Positions 45,892-57,650 of a stretch of DNA of 64,000 nucleotides are shown in pieces. The position numbers and the translations under genes are program-made. Under the pieces are notes generated by a model, which made no database searches, was not told the DNA's origin, and saw only the letters and a list, made by a program, of their open reading frames with translations. Where the stretch lies: positions 25,001-89,000 of the forward strand of contig WEDG01009067.1 in the NCBI GenBank assembly GCA_017591395.1, given 5' to 3'. Source of the stretch: Schistocephalus solidus. Its lineage: Eukaryota; Platyhelminthes; Cestoda; Diphyllobothriidea; Diphyllobothriidae. Numbering within the stretch: the first letter of the stretch is position 1; each line of letters begins with the position of its first letter.

Positions 45892-47305
45892 AAAGCATAA
45901 ACAGATGCGCGACGGGCTTCATTCGGTAGGAATGCCAATTCCGACATTTAGACATTTGTCTCAGAACCATTCCGAGTGCTGAATTCTTTTTGGAAGAACG
46001 AGCAGTACGACCAACGTCTCAGGCCTCATAGAACTATCTTCCAACTGGGAAGAAGAGCTCTGGGAATTCACACAAACAGAAGACGTTCACAGCAAGACGA
46101 GATGGAAGCCCCGACTTCAAAAAGTAGCACGTGCACTGCCTCGCTAACCGACTTTTTAAGAAGGTGCCGATGTCCAGCGTTAGTGCAAACGAGTGCTTTT
46201 AATATTCTAACGGTGCAGATCAGAATACCCAATCACAAGTTAGACAGTCATAACTTTGTTCTCTAGAGATGGTTACCACATATTTCGTATAATGGCATGT
46301 ACCGCAAATCTTCTTTTTAATGAGAACTTTTCGAATTCGGCCACTGAAGGAAGCAATCGTTGTTTTGACGGTACAGTAAAAAAATAGGATGTCCAGCCAA
46401 TGATTGGGACCTCACCTTTTAATAAAGCTTTCATTTCCGAGTAAAAAAATTAATTTTCAAAAAATAAAATTATTGACAACCAACGAAGGCCAATCGCAGT
46501 AAAACAACTCCGTTCAAGCCGAGTTCTCTCTTTCACCATTTGGTTATATTATCGAGGCTATTGTTCCTTCAGTACGGTTTCGTATCCTGGTAAGATTTTC
46601 TCGAGGCGAAGTGTTCTCCTCTCCAGCAACCTACGAAAAAATATCGACAAATGCTGGGAAACTACAATATCAGTTTCTGGTCTATTTGATTCCGTCAGTC
46701 AGCCACGGCCCCAATATTAGGCCTGCGATTTGGTTGGCCGATGAGCATTTGCGCAAAACGCCTTACCATCTGCGCCATACTATCTTGGCTACGACCGGGC
46801 GCACTCAAGGTCACGTGGAAGAACTGTTTTATCAATCAGACGTCAGGAAAGAGGATGTTATCGCCGTTGTGCTTTGTTGGATCCGTCTGAAGCCGTGGCA
46901 GGTCTAATAATGAGTTATTGCTATTTCTTTGTGACAGATACGTCCTAAACAGCTATTTGGGTCTCTCACGTCTGCCAGTAATTCCTGTAGTGCGTTTTCA
47001 ATAAAAGAGAACAATGTTTATCTAAAAGTAAACATACCTTGGTAGCTATAACCCTTTTTTATCTTTCAGGTGACAAACTGATTCCACTGTAGAAAAAACT
47101 GTTTATCTTTTGGAGCAGTCCGTTTATCGAGCCAGTTGTTGACTTCCTCAAAGGAAATAAGGCGGTGTGAGGCCTGAGAAGTCGATCGTGGTGCTCGTTC
47201 TTCGGAAAAGAATTCAACACTTGGAACGGTTCTGAGACAAATGATTAAACGTTGGAATTGACATTCCTACCAAATGAAGCCCATCGCGCATCTGTTTATG
47301 CTTTT
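45892..47305. mobile_element. 1.4-kb element with 139-bp terminal inverted repeats
   Basis: The left arm (45892-46030, aaaagcataaacagatgcgc ...) equals the reverse complement of the right arm (47167-47305) with about 17 mismatches by hand count and no gaps; most mismatches are transitions. The same string tagaat lies just outside the left arm and a few bases outside the right, a possible target duplication. The 1.14-kb interior has no recognisable transposase; frames at 45976-46266 and 46611-46907 are unassigned. It is most likely a non-autonomous DNA transposon, though two oppositely placed copies of a shorter repeat cannot be excluded. Confidence 0.75.
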
Positions 47306-47509
47306 CTACTAGAATCAGACATTTTGGGCAGCTGATTTTTCTACAGCCAAGGTTTACGGCTCCCTATGTTGACTGATCATCCTTACCGCTCGGGATAGGC
47401 CTTTTACGAATGATGCAGTTAGCACACCGTTTGCAGTCTCAAAATGGCAATCCGTATCCTGCAGATAGTGTTTCCTATAAAGGCAGATTAACAATGCCAA
47501 CAAAGACAA

Positions 47510-47730
47510 GGGTGGCTGGAATGGCCATTTCTGACTCATTAGTCGTCATCAGCCAGTTTTACCCAACCCCAGGTGGTACCCCATCTGAGGCTCGTGCCCC
47601 TACCTTTTGATCAGAAGTCTGACGCTCTAACCGTTATCCGGCTGCTGGCGGGGCTCGAGAGTGAGTCCCAATGCAGAATGGGACGAGTGAGTTCAGTTAG
47701 CAATCGGTGAGCGTTCATCAACGAGTGTTT
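47510..47730 (-). repeat. tRNA-headed SINE, minus copy
   Basis: Minus strand: A-box-like GGTTAGAGCGTCAGAC, a worn B-box (gcacgagcctc), the body 'gggttgggtaaaactggctg', 'ggccattccagccacccttg', and the leader 'gactcactctcgagccccgc'. Confidence 0.75.
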
Positions 47731-47739
47731 CCTGTCTTG

Positions 47740-48280
47740 ACTTGGAAAGATGGAAAAGGGAACAAATTTGGCCGTAGTTGGAAGGGGTGAAGAGGGGGTC
47801 CTCCGAAGCATGAGACAGCGCCTGTATCCTGCACTCCAATCAGATTGGCGAACGTCACTTTAAAATCCGTAGGCCATCCGACGTTTCGAACCTTATGCGA
47901 CGCGTCCCTTTATATCAAACTGACTTCCGAACTGCGTTGGTTGCACCCCTGATCGATTTTCTCCCTTTGACACTTTTAAGTGTCTTCCACGTTTTCTTTG
48001 TGGGACAATGGCCGCATCTGTTAATCACATGGACAGGAGAAACAACGTTTTGGCACTTCAGCGAGCCGCAGGCGTTACACTTTCACTCCCCTCTAACCAC
48101 CTAACATCGGCACCTCTCACTTAAGGGAGAAATGTTTCCTTTGGCTACTCTCCATGTGGCTTCTCAGGTGCATGCCACACCCATAATGATATACAAATAC
48201 TGGTCAACTATAGGCTGTGACCAGGGGATGTGTGATGGGGTATGTGGTGCGGAGGCCCAGGATGGGTGAGCTGAGATCCG
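47740..48280. other. No recognised feature
   Basis: Unassigned DNA between a SINE and the S-family copy. A short plus-strand frame (47895-48104) is unassigned. Confidence 0.3.
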
Positions 48281-48289
48281 AGCTGCCGC

Positions 48290-49200
48290 CCAGTGTTTTT
48301 AACCAGAACCTCTCACTGAGAGGAGAGAATGATCCTGGGCTCCTTCTCCACATAGTTCCTCTGCCATATGTGCGATCCGAGCCTGAGGGTATCATGGTGC
48401 GTAAAACGTCCTGGCTTCCAGGGTTGCCAACTGACAGTTACACTCAGACGTCGCAGTCAGTCCAATGTGCGTTTGTGCGGAGTGACCACCTGGTGATGGC
48501 TGCACTGGCGCCTTCTTAACGTCACTTCTGGCACTCTCATACATGTGAGGTGTGAGCTGCTCAATCCCCTTTTGTGTTTGTGTTTCGGGATCAGGTCGTG
48601 TACGGGGTGCGCGTAGGCAAGATCATTAGATACATGAGCAGCTTCGCCCATTCCCCGCACTAGTCTTCTGACCGGCTGGGACGGTGGCTGGCGCCTGGGA
48701 GTGGAAATAGTTAGTGAGGTTGACGGTCCAGCGCATTTTCCTCACTATAAACCATCTGACGTGCTTGAAGCTATCATGTTGCGCTCAAAGCTATGGTTTG
48801 TAAGGTTGCCAACTGACGGAATAACTCGAACGGGGTGGTCAGTCCAGTGTGTGTTTGGGTGCAGTGGCTCACTGGCGGACCGAGGGTCAGGCTAAAATGG
48901 CTCCTTCTTAATGTGGCCTTTATGGCACTCCCACTCCATGGGATCCGAGCTAGGTGTGGCGCCAGCCACCTGCGCCACCTCACGCCTCCGGTCTTCTTGA
49001 CTCTGTCCGGATACCAGACAAATGTGGGTGAGAGAAGAGAGAGAGAGAGTGCGGTAGCTGCATCGCAAGTCTACTTTCACTTAAACCTAATCCACGCGCA
49101 AGTCACCGTCCACCATGCTGTGGAGCACACGGTGGACCTCGTCGATCTAACTGTCATCACTCGTTTCTACCCAACCGCCGACCTCGTTGAGCCAATGGTA
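48290..49200 (-). repeat. S-family repeat, long minus copy
   Basis: It matches 27.60-28.44 kb in inverted orientation along its whole length, for example gaaggagcccaggatcattc versus gaaagagccaaggatcatac, and the 'gaggaaaatgcgctg' and 'aacataaaggccacattaag'-type blocks. The tRNA head is replaced by a different leader. A 182-codon frame across its right half is incidental. Confidence 0.8.
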
Positions 49201-49432
49201 ACTCCGCTAGCCCAGTTCGTGTGGCTGCAAACAGCACCTGAAAGCCACTGCTGTAGTGAACCGTCTATCGGTTTACTTGACTTGGATGAGACTCAGAAGT
49301 CAAAGGTCACCCCGGTTCTTTTGATGTGTTTCACAAGTGGAGAAATGGAGTCTCATATTCGCTTCGCCAGGTATTGTTCTTAAAGTGTACCTGCCATTTA
49401 TCCGTCTCTATGCCTTTGTAGAAAACTGCCAA

Positions 49433-49686
49433 GGGTAAGGATTCTTTGAATGGCCGCCTAAACAGGACACGGCTTTGCGCCAGGTCAGAGGCAGGGTTTA
49501 GGTTTAGGTTAGGGCCAGGCTTAAGATGGAGGCCACATATCAGTTTTATGTTAGGTTTAATATTAGGGTGAAAGCATCGGAATATTTATCCTTCCTGAAA
49601 TTTACCACAAGGCCACCTATTTTAAGTGGGTGGGGCGTTCTTATTCCCGTGTCCTGCTTAGACGGTCATATAAGTCATCCTTACCC
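49433..49686. mobile_element. M-family MITE, copy 3 (cleanest ends)
   Basis: The inner terminal repeat CCGCCTAAACAGGACACGG (49454-49472) faces CCGTGTCCTGCTTAGACGG (49647-49665), 17 of 19 positions complementary. The match continues outward, more loosely, to gggtaagg / ccttaccc, giving about 40 bp per end. Total length is 254 bp. The interior has gggtttaggtttaggttagg, a telomere-like tract. Confidence 0.85.
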
Positions 49687-49699
49687 CACCGAGTTTTCA

Positions 49700-50085
49700 G
49701 CCACTTAAAGTGGGTCTTTTAGTCGCACGAAAAGATGTAAGATGACAGTATCCGATGCTGTCTCTGATGAGGCCCACGTGTAGGAATCCGAAACGCCAGA
49801 AGAATCACAATCTTATTCCACCGATCGCGTATTCTTCGGTATATCTAATCCACGCCCGTCTTAGGGGTCACTTCGGGTAATTGCTCTTTTGGCTGTCATC
49901 CGGTAAGGGTTGTGCGGCAAGACTGCTTGGATATTCGTTTGCGCTGAAGAGATCATCAAGGTAGAATCCTTTACCACGGCGCTGAGTAAGGCCAGCTGAC
50001 AACGGATACTATGCCGGAAATGGCCATCCCTCTCTCAATTTATTGAGCTCTAAATTGAGCCCTATGGCGTGTACCGGGAAGAGCA
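49700..50085. other. No recognised feature
   Basis: No coding sequence or repeat identified, apart from possible worn SINE body near 49990-50040 (ggccagctgacaacggatac; ccggaaatggccatccctct). Confidence 0.35.
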
Positions 50086-50089
50086 ACCG

Positions 50090-50270
50090 ACAGGACTACG
50101 GACACGTGGCTTAAGGATCGGGTGTTTGACTTGAAACGCTTAATTTCCGAGGGCCCCGGGTTTGACTCCCTGGGCTGGAGCGGACTGACGACTACTATCA
50201 AAGTCAGAAGCGGTCATTTCAACCTCCCTTGTATTTGTGGGTAATTTTCTCCCCGCATCAACGACTTTCT
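50090..50270 (+). repeat. tRNA-headed SINE, worn plus copy
   Basis: A-box-like CACGTGGCTTAAGGATCG, B-box-like GGGTTTGACTCCC, then a body 'tggagcggactgacgactac'. Both boxes deviate from consensus. Confidence 0.55.
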
Positions 50271-50938
50271 ATCAGCTACTCTACTCTTCTCGAGGGCATC
50301 CAGTAATCGCCTGCAGTTGATGTCTTTACCATGGTCTATGCAGGCGAAATAGTGCGAAAACGAAGGAACAAAAACCACAACTTTTGAACATAGTTTTGAA
50401 CCTGTCCATGTCCTCATCAGCCAGCTACAGGCAATCCAAACACCTGCAACTGCACATTAGTAAAACATGCATGATCTGCCAGTTGAATCAAGCTATGGAC
50501 CGGAAACAGCCCGCTGTCACTATCTGTTGAATTGGGTGGGGTACTCGAGTCAGCCTGTCATTCCAAATCGATTAAACTCAGCATATGGGCCACGAAGAGG
50601 TGGCCAGTTCCATCTGGCCTCAGAATGACCAAGTTACTAATAACTGCGGTAAATCTACCGAGAAGAAATGTAGTCTGCCACTAGCTTATCTGTACCCGCT
50701 TTATATAATCCCAATCACTGGGCGAGCTAGGTCTAGAAAATAGGTTGAACGGATGGTTCGGAAGTAAGCTCAGTCAGGGCCTCACAATAAAAATGCTCAT
50801 CAACGAATCAAGTTGTCCTACATTTCTTGCCGTCGGTGTTGGCACTCCATTCAGGGACTCGACCTATGGGGGTTTTGGTTCAGCCAGTAACTTTGAATTC
50901 AATCTACAATCAGTGACCAATCGCATGAAATGTTAACT

Positions 50939-51805
50939 GAAATTTTGGAAATCATTTTTCGATTAGGAAAGATAACTTAAGAAGTGTCGTAATATCGTTC
51001 ATCATGCGGTCAAATTCCATGCCAGGAGACCTGGCTTTTCGGCCACCCGCAAAAACCGCAGTCGGTAAAAATGACTACGAAAATTTTATGCATTTTTCCT
51101 ATTGATTTTCGATATCTCTATAAATTCACATATATATTATAGAGAATATGCTAAAAAATATCCTTTCATGCACTCATTTGATAGCAAATCACGTTCTATT
51201 CAAATTTTATACTTGAAGTGAGGTTACTTTCCGGTTTTAAAAAAAGTTCCAGTTAAGACATTGCATCGTGTCCGTTCGTTTAGTGATGCCCCTCATGGAG
51301 TATAAAACATAGTTTACAGTCAATGCAAAATGTTACAAGAAATTTATGGTGTCTTTTAAGTGATATACATGAATATATGATTTTCCTTTCAATGAAAGCT
51401 TGCAGATTACAAAGCCTAAAGGCAGAGGCAACGGTGGATCGGGTTCAAAAGTATTCGAGAATTGGAGGACTTTTAGCACTTAAATATACCCCCTCCTTTG
51501 AACCCACAATTCGAAAAAGATGTGATCTAATGTTAAATTTGCATAAACAATAATATAATTGCTTACATTTTATATAAAATATATTTAAATTTATGAGGAC
51601 CACGAAAATTAATAGAAAAATGCATACTAATTAAGAAGGCATTTTTTAAACGAGTAGGAGTTTGGCAGTCGGCCGAAAAGACGCGCATTTAAAAGCCGGC
51701 ATCCGAGAGTATCTGAAATATTTTCAGATGATACTCCAAGCTTAGAAGTATTTCGGTCCCACTTAATTAATCCTGCCTAATCGAAAACGCATTTCAAAAT
51801 GTTGG
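50939..51805. mobile_element. FB-family inverted-repeat element, copy d
   Basis: The left arm starts gaaattttggaaatcatttt then cgattaggaaagataactta. It matches the reverse complement of the right arm end (attttgaaatgcgttttcga then ttaggcaggattaattaagt). The interior carries the family blocks (ttgattttcgatatctctat; gcactcatttgatagcaaat). A near-perfect 30-bp palindrome, gagtatctgaaat / attttcagatgatactc, sits at 51712-51737. Confidence 0.8.
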
Positions 51806-52036
51806 TTAACCTTTCATTATATTGGTCAGTGACTATAACTAGGGGTTAGCGGAGCTTTAAATGACTGCAAAAGTTTAAGCATAATCGATAACGAGGTACA
51901 GGATAAGGGGAAAGGGTGGAGGAGTTCACTGGGGTAAGAACTCCTCTCACAGCCTTCATGGCACACCCTGATAACAGGTTGGTCTCAACGGACCAACACC
52001 TCAGCCGCGCCAGAGCGATGATGTACGAGTGAATGA

Positions 52037-52109
52037 AGAGGAGGAGGAGGAGGGAGGAGGAGGAGGAGGAGGAGGAGGAGGAGGAGGAGGAGGAGGAGGA
52101 GGAGGAGGA
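52037..52109. repeat. (GGA)n microsatellite
   Basis: About 70 bp of GGA units. Confidence 0.9.
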
Positions 52110-52324
52110 CTGAGGGATGACAGCAGTGGTCGGGGAGAGTGGAAAAGTGACGGGACTTTAAGATTACCCCTGCAACCCACCTCGCCCCTCTCTCCACCTA
52201 ATCCATCTCACAACAGACACAGGTCGACCGACCCAACAGAAGCGCCGAGAACCTGGTAACTGACGAGTTAAAGCTGCCTGATTTGTGAGAAACCCCAAGG
52301 GTAATTCTCGCGAGGACAGACAGT

Positions 52325-52493
<169 letters not shown>

Positions 52494-53059
52494 GCAATCC
52501 ACCATCCGCCTACATCAGATGGCTCTAAAAGTCCCTGATCACGGGATTCTAAAACGAACAGGGACAGTTTGAATGGACGTTTGGTTACTAGAATACCGAC
52601 ACCGGTTTCATGGATGTCGTACCTCATCCGTATGTTACGTGGTTCCATCAAAAGCAAACCATGCACAGAGAGGAAATGCGAAAAAATGTAAAGAGAGCAA
52701 CATATTTTTGCTTCGATGCTCGGTCTCGAAAGTTATGTTTGTGCTTCGCAGTGCATATGCGCATTAGAAATGACCTTGCGTATTCACAACAGTTCATTTT
52801 ATGTTTTTCATGAAGCATTATTTCATTGACTGAAAACGATATACTGTGCGATTCATAAGCCTCCATCTCTTTAAATTGGGCAGATCAACTTCACTTTTTA
52901 TGCGTGCATAATTATTTGACATACTGAATCGAATTCATTAATTGATGTCCTTTATTTCTTACTGATATTCTTTATGGTACTTTTTCATTTGTAGACAAAT
53001 AAGGTTTCATTATTACGATATGACGGAGTTGACTGGTGATTGAGAATTTTCCATTGACA

Positions 53060-53397
53060 ATACAGTGTTTATAGTTAACCATTCGGTAGCGCACCAGCAT
53101 TTTGTCAAAGCCTGCCAACATTTTTAACAACCTTTCAATCATGCACCATCAGCAAGGACAACAGCTCACTACTGGAAACGGAAGTTTGAAGAAGCCGGGA
53201 ACTTATCCATCATGAAAGAAAATATAGTAAATTTTGTAAGAGAGAATGATGACACCACTCAACGGGAAACTGCAAGAGCGTACATGACCTCAAAAAGTTC
53301 TCTTCACAGAAATTTCAAGAAAGAAAACATAAAATATTTCAAGTATCCTTTGAATCAAGCACTGACAGAAGATGATCCCGATAGGAGAGTTCCATTT
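53060..53397 (+). pseudogene. Tc1/mariner-like transposase N-terminal fragment
   Basis: One frame with a stop near 53129 reads ARTTAHYWKRKFEEAGNLSI, then ENIVNFVRENDDTTQRETAR, YMTSKSSLHRNFKKENI, then KYPLNQALTEDDPDRRVPF. A W-x-R-K-F-E-x-[TA]-G-[SN] block, a 'RETAR...SKSSLHR' helix-turn-helix and a 'Y-x-L-x-Q-x-L-x-x-D-D-x-x-R-R' block are characteristic of DNA-binding N-termini in this transposase class. The catalytic DDE/D part is absent: the frame ends in AT-rich sequence. The surrounding 52.6-53.7 kb is AT-rich. No inverted termini are seen. Superfamily assignment is from memory and approximate. Confidence 0.65.
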
Positions 53398-53459
53398 TTT
53401 TGCGACGGAGACTTATGTATCATAGGGTATATACATATAATTCGGTGATACTTAACAAA

Positions 53460-53995
53460 AGTAACCTATACAGGCACTCGTGGAATATAACTGTGGATAA
53501 TTATTAAAGTCCTAAACGAATTTATACCACAAAAAGTAACACAGCCCCTTTTGATTTTGTTTAGATCCTAATTCCTGAACATATAATTTTTTGAAGAGTG
53601 TGTGTTTACGCTGTTGTGATTAATTTTGAAATTAACGCGATACTTGACTGTTTGGGCTAGTTGAAAGAGGGAAGAAATACTTCAGCTTCCACAATCCCCC
53701 CCAATTATACGTGGTACTGAATTCAAAAATGTTCGTGCAGAATGGGTCGTATGTTCGATGCAGTTAGCCACACTATGAATATGGAGAAGAGGATGTTCTG
53801 AAAGCCTAGCGCACCAGGAACACAGCCTGAAAGACGTTCGTATTGCAAGTCAATAAGAGGGGCCATAAGGGGATACCCACTAAACACGATAATTATTTCC
53901 TGTAGGCAAGTGGGTTGGCAGTGCTGCCATCTACCGCTAGGTACTTTTACCAAACACTCTTCCTACTCAGTTAGCCATGTGGCGTTCAGGACAAC
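53460..53995. other. No recognised feature
   Basis: AT-rich DNA. The minus-strand frame at 53723-53953 is unassigned. Confidence 0.3.
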
Positions 53996-53999
53996 CATA

Positions 54000-54410
54000 A
54001 CAACGAACAGAGTGACTGTTTTATTAAACCCCCTCCCAACGTTCTCGGCGATTTTCCGGTGACAAACTTTAAAGATCACCGCGTCAGCGTCAAGTTCTGT
54101 TTTCTGGTAAAGAAAACAGCACCAACGGGAGGTTTCCGCGCCGTCAAGTTTTGCAGGTTCAGAAATGGCCAAATGTCCCTTGTGGATGAATCTCCTTCGG
54201 GTCAGCCTTGAAGGCCCAAAAATCAAATTTGAAGTCAGGACAACGCGCCTGCTCACACAGCGTTCAAAATCAACCAGTTTTTGGTGAAAAACGGTATGCC
54301 AATGGTTTATCTCCGCCCAACTCCTTCTTATTCCCAAGAAAGAATAAAAATCTCAAGAGAAAATGTTTTCGGAACGAAGAAGAGGTTAGGAAAAAGTAAC
54401 TTGAGACACT
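54000..54410. repeat. R4 dispersed repeat
   Basis: Blocks recur elsewhere: 'cgttctcggcgattttccgg' (compare 22.42 kb), 'cacagcgttcaaaatcaacc' and 'atggtttatctccgcccaac' (compare 23.36-23.42 kb), and 'ctccttcttattcccaagaa' (compare 24.73 kb). The 124-codon minus frame over it is therefore repeat-derived. Confidence 0.6.
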
Positions 54411-54419
54411 TATCAACGT

Positions 54420-55430
54420 TTCTTCACAAAAATAATTAAAAAAACGTTACGCACAGTGGAAAACCCGTTGGGTCAACTGCATCTGCTTTAATGAACAGTA
54501 TTTTGAAGAGGATTAATATTTTGAAGATATTATCCTAAATAATTAATTCTCTTTTTTTGGGGTACCCCTTCGTAAAGGAAATGCTATTGGCAAAAATAAC
54601 GGAGACTGGTGAGGTCATTAGTAGCTTATTTAGGATAACTGCACCTAGAAAACGAGATTTTAGCCCGGGTTTCTTTATGCATTAGGACGTGCTCATCAGG
54701 TGAGGTCCCGCCGACGAACTAGAGACAACGGTTCACAGGAAAGCCATACACCGCACACATTTACTCAGCAACCACCCGGTGACTAACAAACGAAGCTCTG
54801 CGAGAAAATTCTTCAAACTGATCCATGCTCACAGCAACAACCCCGAGGAAAAAGCACACGAGGCTCGACACATCCGCGACCCGTTTACGTGGAATGGTTA
54901 TTCACAGGCGTTTATAAACAGAGGACCCCACTGGAAACACCACAGATGATATGGCCTGCTCTGCCATATATAAAGGACAGTTCCGAGGCGAACGAGCGCA
55001 TTGCTGCGGGACTAGGTATTGAAATTGCTTACTAACCCAAAGCTATTATACACCTTCAAACCGAAGGAACAGTAAGGCGTAAGTTATCATATCCTGTTCG
55101 TAAACTATCCTTGTACTTACACGGGTCAGACTGAAAGCATGTTCGGATCGTGCACACACGAACATAAACTGACTGTGCAACGAGGTGAATAATTATCACA
55201 AGTGGATGTCCCCACCCTGGTATCAGGCCGTGAGGTAAACGTCGCAGAGACCAAGTTAATGGCTAACGCCAGAAAAAAGCGAGACCAAGAATGTAGTTAA
55301 TTCAGGGCCTCCAATGTGAGCTCGGCCAATCGAGATATCGATTTTGTGCAGGCATACAGAACCGTGCACAGCCACCTCCACGCCTGCGTTACTGATCGTT
55401 GGGAGAGGGGAGAGGGCGATGCACATTTTT
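54420..55430. other. No recognised feature
   Basis: No open frame of note and no repeat family recognised. Confidence 0.35.
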
Positions 55431-55439
55431 AGCAAAAAT

Positions 55440-57010
55440 TGGCTTTATTCACTGAGACCATAGGATCAAGTAAAACAGGATGCAAGAATCAAAAGGTTGA
55501 AAAAGGACATCTACTAGGGGAGACAGTTCTGACCTTAGCTTCTGTAGTTCGGTCTCTTTACCCGTAAGGTGGCGTACTAGACACGCCAAGCGTTACGTCA
55601 AACACCTCCTCGCATCGAACGGGAAGACTTCGCGGCAATAGGGTCAGAGTGGAAGGGATGGACAACAGCATCGAGAATTCGATTAGTGAATTGCTTGACC
55701 GTTGTTAAGTGCCGTCCTATTATCGTGTCAACTTAAACAATATAAGAAATATATAAAGCAGAAGAGAGCATTCGGAGGATATGTTTTAAAATCAGCAAAT
55801 ACTATTTAAGCAAAGCTGGAAAAATAACGGGAGAACAAGGGACAATGAGGGGAAGAATACAAGCGTCTATAAATAAACAGATTAGGGATAGAGGTGTGTG
55901 GACGAATATAATAAAGAAGTTTAAGAATTTTATTAAAAAGATTCAAGGTGAAGAGAGAAGGAAATATTATATGTCAGAGTAACGCCAAGGTACCGGAAGG
56001 AGGAAACCTCGTTGGGAAGGACGTCCAAGGATGCAGAACTAGCAGAGGGTTGCACTCGAAAAACACACTGGAAAGATTTATGACTGTTAAGTAGAAGATC
56101 ATTTTCTGACGACTATGCTGAGAGGTGGTCGAGGCCATCCTTCAGAGATTGGAGCTGTGACTGATTTTTAAGAGGATGGCCAACAACTATATCGGTGGCA
56201 TATTTAAATACAGACAGTCGTTCGGCGATCTCTAATCATCAGTGTGTAGGGAAAAGAGGTGAGGGGATAATCTGGCACATCAAATAACTCCACATTTGTT
56301 CGGAAGGACCGTAGCTTTTTGCCTGCCAGATTGTAAGAATTGAGTGTGGGAAGTAAAATAGTCCTTGGGCCAAGAGACAGCCCAGCCCAGAGAGCCACAT
56401 GCAGCTGTTTTGGCAAGGAAGAGACGCCGCGGGATCATACTGAAGGCAGAGGAGTAGTCAAGAAATGCACATGCGTACGCACAGCAGCCCTTATCCAAAT
56501 CTCTTAGAGCAGATTGAACCAGAAGTGAAATAACATCTAGGGTACTACGTCTAGCCTTATGTGCAAATTTGAAGTTAGCGGAAACATTGGAAGAGAATGG
56601 CATAATTATATATAAGGCGACTCGGTCAGCAAGCTTCATTAAATCGGAAGAGCAGGCAATTGGACGAAAAGATTTAGAACCAATATTAGGGGATTTTTGG
56701 GGATAGGAGTAACCGTTACTGTACGCCAAATGTCAGTAATCTTAAACTCAGTGATAAGGTCTGTCAAAACAGGGGCCATCTGAGGACAGCAAGACTCAAT
56801 GAGAAATGGTGAGACAACATCCAGCCCAGCAGCTGTTGAACCATGGACCTTTTTAAAGTGTTTCTCCACTGTTGCAAGGGACACAGAAGAAGAGACACTT
56901 CATGTTAGCGAAACGTTGTTTAAGGGAGTAGGAGTACGGATAAAATGGTCAGTTAAAGTCTAAATCAGCATCAATATTGGCCATTGAAACGCTTAGGATT
57001 CCTCCAGAGT
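55440..57010 (-). mobile_element. LINE copy D: CR1/Rex-like non-LTR retrotransposon, 5'-truncated and dead
   Basis: Minus-strand blocks in order are: SLATVEKHFKKVHGSTAAGL and SPFLIESCCPQMAPVL (pre-palm), VTVTPIPK, then FRPIACSSDLMKLADRV (RT block 2), FKFAHKARRSTLDVISLLVQ (block 2a), AFLDYSSAFSMIPRR (motif A, Asp intact), CGSLGWAVSWPKDYFTSHTQ, LSPHLFSLHTDD, KYATDIVVGHPLKNQ (motif C), SFRYLGVTL, and late C-terminal HLTTVKQFTNRILDAVVHPF. There are several frameshifts and stops. The end at about 55440 has gtgaataaagccaattttt, a likely 3' processing signal. The endonuclease is missing. This is a different family from LINEs A-C. Confidence 0.88.
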
Positions 57011-57650
57011 TCAGCAGAGGAAAGAGGAAACGAAGATGTGGAAGTAGAGACAAAATGCGGACTAACAAACAGGTCGTTCAGTTGGGAAATCTCCCTTTTT
57101 ATTATGACGTCAACGTCATTTAGACTGCCACGGTATCAAGAGGACGACAGACATCAAAAATTTAATTAAAAAATGATGTAAGATAGCTGGAGCACGAGTA
57201 GACGGTAGATTGTCTGAGGAAAGCGGGGATAGTATAAGACATACAAGTACGAACCACCACCACCACCACTGCCATATTCCTTTATACTCAACGATAATTC
57301 TCTCGGTGGTCTTTAAGGACATCTGCAGGCATTGGCTTCTAGAAGAGGATTGATAAGTTTGGGAGGGTTTTCATATTCTCCAAGAGGATTTCGTGCACTA
57401 CTGGGACGATGTTAAGAGGGAAGCCAACATTCGGTGACCAAGTGCTTGCTATACTGCCCTGTGCCAGGCCTGCAGGCAGTCACACTTTCCGCATGTACGC
57501 GCCTTTACTTGTACTCGACTTTAATAAAAGCCTTTGGGCGTCTCGGTGCGTAGTCCAAGTAGCTCACCTGTTAGCCCGTAGTATGCTCTCCATTCGTTGC
57601 ACAGCGGCGGCGCCAGCTCTTCGCCCCCCGCACAATCAGCCAGACAGTCG

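Noticed and set aside
48835..49383. 182-codon plus-strand open frame
   Set aside because: It runs through the S-family repeat in antisense and shares its peptide strings with other S copies, so it is repeat-derived.
53963..54337. 124-codon minus-strand open frame
   Set aside because: It overlaps R4 sequence repeated at 22-25 kb; no domain is seen.
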